Made by a program: the position numbers and the translations under genes. Of a DNA stretch of 64,000 nt, positions 60,681-64,000 are shown in pieces. Under the pieces are notes generated by a model. It was given only the letters and a program-made list of their open reading frames with translations, searched no databases and was not told the origin of the DNA. This DNA comes from Thermoanaerobacterium thermosaccharolyticum DSM 571 (GTDB lineage: Bacteria; Bacillota; Thermoanaerobacteria; Thermoanaerobacterales; Thermoanaerobacteraceae), in NCBI RefSeq assembly GCF_000145615.1, contig NC_014410.1:1971501-2035500 (forward strand), read 5' to 3'. Each line of letters starts with the position of its first letter. Positions within the stretch are counted from its first letter, which is position 1.

Positions 60681-61259
60681 TTAATCCTCTATAGAATCCA
60701 ATACAGAATCTAAAAAATGCGAATTTATTTTGCCGTTAACTATCTTGTAAGATTTATAGCTGTTTATGTTGTTATACCAATTAAAAAAGAATAAATGATA
60801 AGTCTTAGTGGTTGTTACAGCGACATCGATATAATTCTCATTTGTTACACTTATTCCGATTTTTTCATCTTTTTTATCAGTATAAAAGACAATATCATAA
60901 GAATGATTATTTGAACTACTATATTTGCCATTATACTGTAGAAGTTTAAATTGCTTTAAATATGCTATCAAATCATTTATTGTCTTTGCATCACTGGTGC
61001 TTTTTATGATGCTGTCCTTAGTGTTGTCAGTATTTTTAACCAACATAACTGAAACAACTTTTGAATTATCGAAATTATTTAAAATTAGCGAGTTGAACGA
61101 CCCTATTCTAAAGTAGTCTAAGTAAAAATGAATTGCAAGAAGCATACAGAGAAAAAGTGTTACGGTATACCTTATCTTTTTCATTTTAAATTGTGGATGT
61201 TTTGAAGAAACAATCAAATATGTTATCGCTATTACAAAAATTAATATAATGAGCAACAT
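60681..61259 (-). CDS. Hypothetical membrane-anchored protein
   Basis: 192-residue protein with two N-terminal hydrophobic segments (MLLIILIFVIAITYLIV and a second at about 30-50), then a domain of about 130 residues, probably outside, with repeated beta-like strands. No family recognised. AAGGGGAG site. It follows the lipoprotein gene at 61290 with a 30-bp gap and may be co-transcribed. Confidence 0.65.
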   Translation of the reverse strand: MLLIILIFVIAITYLIVSSKHPQFKMKKIRYTVTLFLCMLLAIHFYLDYFRIGSFNSLILNNFDNSKVVSVMLVKNTDNTKDSIIKSTSDAKTINDLIAYLKQFKLLQYNGKYSSSNNHSYDIVFYTDKKDEKIGISVTNENYIDVAVTTTKTYHLFFFNWYNNINSYKSYKIVNGKINSHFLDSVLDSIED

Positions 61260-61289
61260 AAATCGACTCCCCTTACTTCTGTATAATGA

Positions 61290-62030
61290 TTAATATGTAA
61301 AAGTGAATACTTTGCTTCTATCCAGTGAAATGACATTTATTGTGTTCTTATCCCATTGTATCAGTGAATTTTGCATCGTTATATCTTTCTCTGAGATTTC
61401 GCCTACCGTATTTATTTTATGAGTTTTTATTTCATAAAGTTTTAAAAAATGACTGCCATTAGGACCATTTACTTCTACTGACGGCAAAAAGGCGAACTCA
61501 TCTTCATTATTGGGGTTAAACGAAATTCTCATCATGCTTTCTTTTTTTGATTCATCATACCACAGTATGTTGCTTTTATTTGTGTCAGTATCAACAATGA
61601 CACTAATTGGAACGTCTTGAGAAAACTCTAAAACAATATATTTTCCTGACGAAGAAGCAGTTATATAGTCAATGCCATTAATCAAATCGTACTTTAATGC
61701 GTATGAAGTTAAATCAATAGTCTTTATGGCATTATCCTTTGCATAACTAAGCTTTATATAACTTTTATCACCATCATAACTTTCTTTTAAATCACCATTT
61801 TCAACAAACAAGAATTGATTCACCCAAGCAGATACATGGTTCCCATTATATGTAATAAGCTGTGGAATATGTTGGTTAATATGTGGTGCATCTATATTCT
61901 CGCTATTATTTTTTGCAGTATCTGAAATTTGAGTTGTTTGTATTTTGCTGCGGCTATCTTCACTCGTTTCGCTTCCACACCCACTTAAGAACAATGTCAA
62001 AATCAATAAAGCGATAAAAAGTTTTTTCAT
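61290..62030 (-). CDS. Lipoprotein of unknown function
   Basis: 246-residue lipoprotein: signal peptide with lipobox LSGC (Cys about 18), a Ser/Asn/Thr-rich linker to about residue 50, then a beta-rich domain that could be half of a beta-propeller. It shares general style with the propeller remnant at 62757. GAGGGATGTG site. Function unknown. Confidence 0.75.
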   Translation of the reverse strand: MKKLFIALLILTLFLSGCGSETSEDSRSKIQTTQISDTAKNNSENIDAPHINQHIPQLITYNGNHVSAWVNQFLFVENGDLKESYDGDKSYIKLSYAKDNAIKTIDLTSYALKYDLINGIDYITASSSGKYIVLEFSQDVPISVIVDTDTNKSNILWYDESKKESMMRISFNPNNEDEFAFLPSVEVNGPNGSHFLKLYEIKTHKINTVGEISEKDITMQNSLIQWDKNTINVISLDRSKVFTFTY

Positions 62031-62172
62031 ATTCTCACATCCCTCTAAAACTTTTTAACATTATTATACATCTAATTGAACTGTAAAATATTACATAAAT
62101 ATTAAAAATGATTAAGAAAAAATTAAATTTTAAATGGCAAAGGTTGTATTTTAAAAATAAAATACTCTTTTC

Positions 62173-62199
62173 TAAATAGAAGGGTAAATCGGCCGATAA
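62173..62199 (+). promoter_or_regulatory. Sigma-D (sigma-28) type promoter of the YkuD-like gene
   Basis: TAAA, a 15-bp spacer, GCCGATAA: this matches the Firmicute motility sigma consensus TAAA-N15-GCCGATAT at all but the last base, 38 bp upstream of the start codon. Confidence 0.75.
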
Positions 62200-62236
62200 A
62201 ATCCTTCTGAAAAAATAAAAAAGGAAGGAGATATTT

Positions 62237-62731
62237 ATGTCAATTCCAAGAGATTATACAATATATGCTAATTTTTATACAAGCAGAGACTATAAAGGCA
62301 ATTTGACTTTGAGAGATTCTAATGGGTTTATAGTTTTTGGCCCTGTAGAATGTTTAGGTAGAGGCACAAGTGATGCAAACAATAATTATGATCATACAAA
62401 TTGGATGCTAATTGATGCAGATACACCTACAGGGACATACTATACATCAATTGGATCAATACTTTCCCCATTAAGCTCTTATGGACCTAATCCTGTAATA
62501 GAATTAGATCCAGTTGGTGGTAATGCTCTGTTAGCTGCTAATAATGGTAGAAGTGGTTTTCTTATTCATGGTGGAGATCCAGATGCAAATGCAAATGATA
62601 TATGGTATCCTTTGAGGCCAACATATGGATGTATAAGACTATCAAATAATAATCAACAAGCATTAATTGCAAAAATAAAAAGCATATCTATAGAAGGATT
62701 AGGTGTTTTATACGTAAATAATAGTCTATAA
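62237..62731 (+). CDS. Leaderless L,D-transpeptidase-like (YkuD-family) protein
   Basis: 164-residue protein with a YkuD-like fold: IHGGDP and the active-site YGCIRLSN (Cys, Arg) match the HxGxx...SHGCxR pattern, with Tyr in place of Ser-His. There is no signal peptide or membrane segment, so it is cytoplasmic or exported by an unknown route. AAGGAAGGAG site. A sigma-D promoter lies directly upstream, so it is probably expressed with late flagellar genes. No flagellar gene is in the window. Its substrate is unclear. Confidence 0.75.
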   Translation: MSIPRDYTIYANFYTSRDYKGNLTLRDSNGFIVFGPVECLGRGTSDANNNYDHTNWMLIDADTPTGTYYTSIGSILSPLSSYGPNPVIELDPVGGNALLAANNGRSGFLIHGGDPDANANDIWYPLRPTYGCIRLSNNNQQALIAKIKSISIEGLGVLYVNNSL

Positions 62732-62738
62732 TTGCAAC

Positions 62739-62759
62739 AAGCAGGGCAACCTGCCTTTA
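62739..62759 (+). terminator. Terminator of the YkuD-like gene
   Basis: GCAGG / CCTGC stem with loop GCAA followed by CTTTACTT. Confidence 0.65.
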
Positions 62760-63020
62760 CTTCCATATAATAGATTTCTCATTAAATGATTTTATAGCTT
62801 CGGGATTTAATTTATTAACAACTGAATATTTGCCATTTTTTAAATCAATAGTACATAGTTCAAAATCACTATTCTTTTCGCCTATAAAAGCAATGCGATC
62901 ACCATCGCTATTCCAAAAAATTTTCGCAACATTAATATAAGGAACATGAAAATTTTTATAAACATTATTTTCAGCATCGTACAAATATACTCCACCTTTA
63001 CCTATTGTGCCGGATGTAAA
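62757..63020 (-). pseudogene. 3' remnant of a beta-propeller lipoprotein gene
   Basis: The frame ending at 62757 encodes about 85 residues reading IKLAFTSG, GKGGVYLYDAE, FWNSDGDRIAFIG and LCTIDLKNGKYS, typical blades of a TolB/WD40-like propeller. No proper start remains; a TTG at 62984 with GGTGGAG could allow a 75-residue product. The upstream part has been replaced by the end of the BNR lipoprotein gene, with the frames meeting at about 63020. Confidence 0.5.
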
Positions 63021-63022
63021 AG

Positions 63023-63970
63023 CTAATTTAATTTTACAAATATATGTTTATTTTCATCATACGCGTATACATTTGTTGACCAAGTGTTTCCTCCGTCATT
63101 TGTTACATAAGTCACAGTGTGATTTTCAGGTTTACCATTGTTTGTTCTATAAAAATCGACATTTAATGTTCCATTTTTATCGTCTTTAAATACAGGTACT
63201 GAAGCCGACACGATACAATACTTTTCGTAGCCTTGTGGTGTAGGAACTGAAACTTTACTCCACGTATTGCCTCCATCCATCGTTTTGTACAAGATTACAT
63301 CCGCTGATATCGGATTTGATACACCTACCCATCCATTATCTACGCCATAAAATATCATATCAGTTGATGTTCCTACAAGTGGTAAACCTGAATAAGAATC
63401 TGATGAAGTAACATTAATTTTTTCCCATGTCTTTCCGCCGTCATTTGTTCTAAATAAATATTTTATTTGCTGTTCCGCTGCGCCATCAGATACAGCCAAA
63501 AGCCAACCTGTATTTGGTGTTACAAATTGGATTTTCGAAATGCTTTGTGATAACTGCGGGAGTTTATAACTTAGTTTGTTCCACGTTTTGCCTCCATCTG
63601 TTGTTTTAAGAATATACAATGACTCATCATTATTATTTATCCATGAAATCCAAACATTGTCAGAGTCTAAAAAATATGGGACAACATTTTCTACATAAAC
63701 GTTACTATATACATCTTTTGATAAAATGTCTATAGGTAAATTTATTTGAGTCCATGAATTACCTCCATCCAATGATTTGAAAATCTGCAAATTCTCTAAT
63801 GTATTTTGGTCATTTTTAAAAGACCATTTCCACCTGATATCAGATACATTTGTTTTTAAAGAACTATTAGATATTGTATTTTGACTAATTGTATTGCTTT
63901 GTTTTGCAGCAATTCCACATCCAGTTAAAAATAAAGCTAAAATTAATAGACCAGCCAAAAATCTTTTCAT
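63023..63970 (-). CDS. BNR/YCF48-like repeat lipoprotein
   Basis: 315-residue lipoprotein: signal peptide with lipobox LTGC (Cys about 18), then a beta-propeller with repeated Asp-box motifs (SLDGGNSW, TTDGGKTW, TNDGGKTW, TMDGGNTW, TNDGGNTW), as in photosystem-stability YCF48-like and sialidase-type BNR proteins. AAGGGGG site 9 nt before the ATG at 63970. It is complete in the window. Surface role unknown; the family often binds partner proteins. Confidence 0.85.
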   Translation of the reverse strand: MKRFLAGLLILALFLTGCGIAAKQSNTISQNTISNSSLKTNVSDIRWKWSFKNDQNTLENLQIFKSLDGGNSWTQINLPIDILSKDVYSNVYVENVVPYFLDSDNVWISWINNNDESLYILKTTDGGKTWNKLSYKLPQLSQSISKIQFVTPNTGWLLAVSDGAAEQQIKYLFRTNDGGKTWEKINVTSSDSYSGLPLVGTSTDMIFYGVDNGWVGVSNPISADVILYKTMDGGNTWSKVSVPTPQGYEKYCIVSASVPVFKDDKNGTLNVDFYRTNNGKPENHTVTYVTNDGGNTWSTNVYAYDENKHIFVKLN

Positions 63971-64000
63971 GTGATCATTCCCCCTTGTAATTTCTAGCAC

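Overview
The window looks like chromosome from a low-GC, spore-forming, anaerobic member of the Clostridia, most like the Thermoanaerobacterium/Thermoanaerobacter group. This rests on AT-rich DNA with strong AGGAGG-type ribosome binding sites and frequent TTG/GTG starts, two small acid-soluble spore proteins, rubrerythrin and several clostridial ferredoxins, a cggR-gap-pgk-tpiA-gpmI-eno glycolytic operon, a dgt-dnaG-rpoD operon, sigma-54 and a predicted sigma-D promoter. The species is inference. No insertion sequence, prophage, CRISPR array or replication origin was seen.

Layout. 1-9.7 kb is an envelope region: the end of a PIG-V-like mannosyltransferase, an OmpR-type two-component system divergent from a secreted PepSY protein, then asnB, a membrane-anchored PIG-L deacetylase and a membrane-anchored FAD oxidoreductase, with murJ convergent. 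11.4-16.2 kb is a tract of gene decay: remnants of an aldo/keto reductase, a gluconokinase, a DUF1003 protein, a PlsC-like acyltransferase and perhaps a small membrane protein lie among intact genes (thioredoxin-like, AhpD-like, fetAB). A five-tRNA operon follows. 16.8-30.4 kb holds housekeeping and surface genes: cold-shock protein, sirtuin, a spore protein coupled to a YcdB-like gene, NifU-like, namA, TPM/LemA pair, GAF protein, lgt, two lipoproteins (GH18 and ComEC-like MBL) with DUF3006, GDSL hydrolase, tandem valine tRNAs, manA, deoD and mnmA.

30.5-46.4 kb is the informational and central-carbon core on the minus strand: rnpB, Nif3/trmK, tRNAs, rpoD, dnaG, dgt, secG, the glycolytic operon behind a CggR-type operator, and rpoN. 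46.5-60.7 kb carries acyP, a HAD phosphatase, a Fur/PerR regulator behind a consensus promoter, a VanW protein, nth, queG, a Lon-like protease, a spore protein, ferredoxins, a probably frameshifted HTH regulator beside a radical SAM enzyme, a TGS-domain nucleoside kinase, a 6S-like RNA and rubrerythrin. 60.7-64 kb is a cluster of unknown or lipoprotein genes around a leaderless L,D-transpeptidase-like gene preceded by a sigma-D (flagellar) promoter.

The best leads are the sigma-D/YkuD gene, the asnB/PIG-L/FAD envelope cassette, the radical SAM/HTH locus, the decay tract, and small features easy to miss (a 45-codon spore protein, 6S-like RNA, CggR operator, gap-pgk hairpin).
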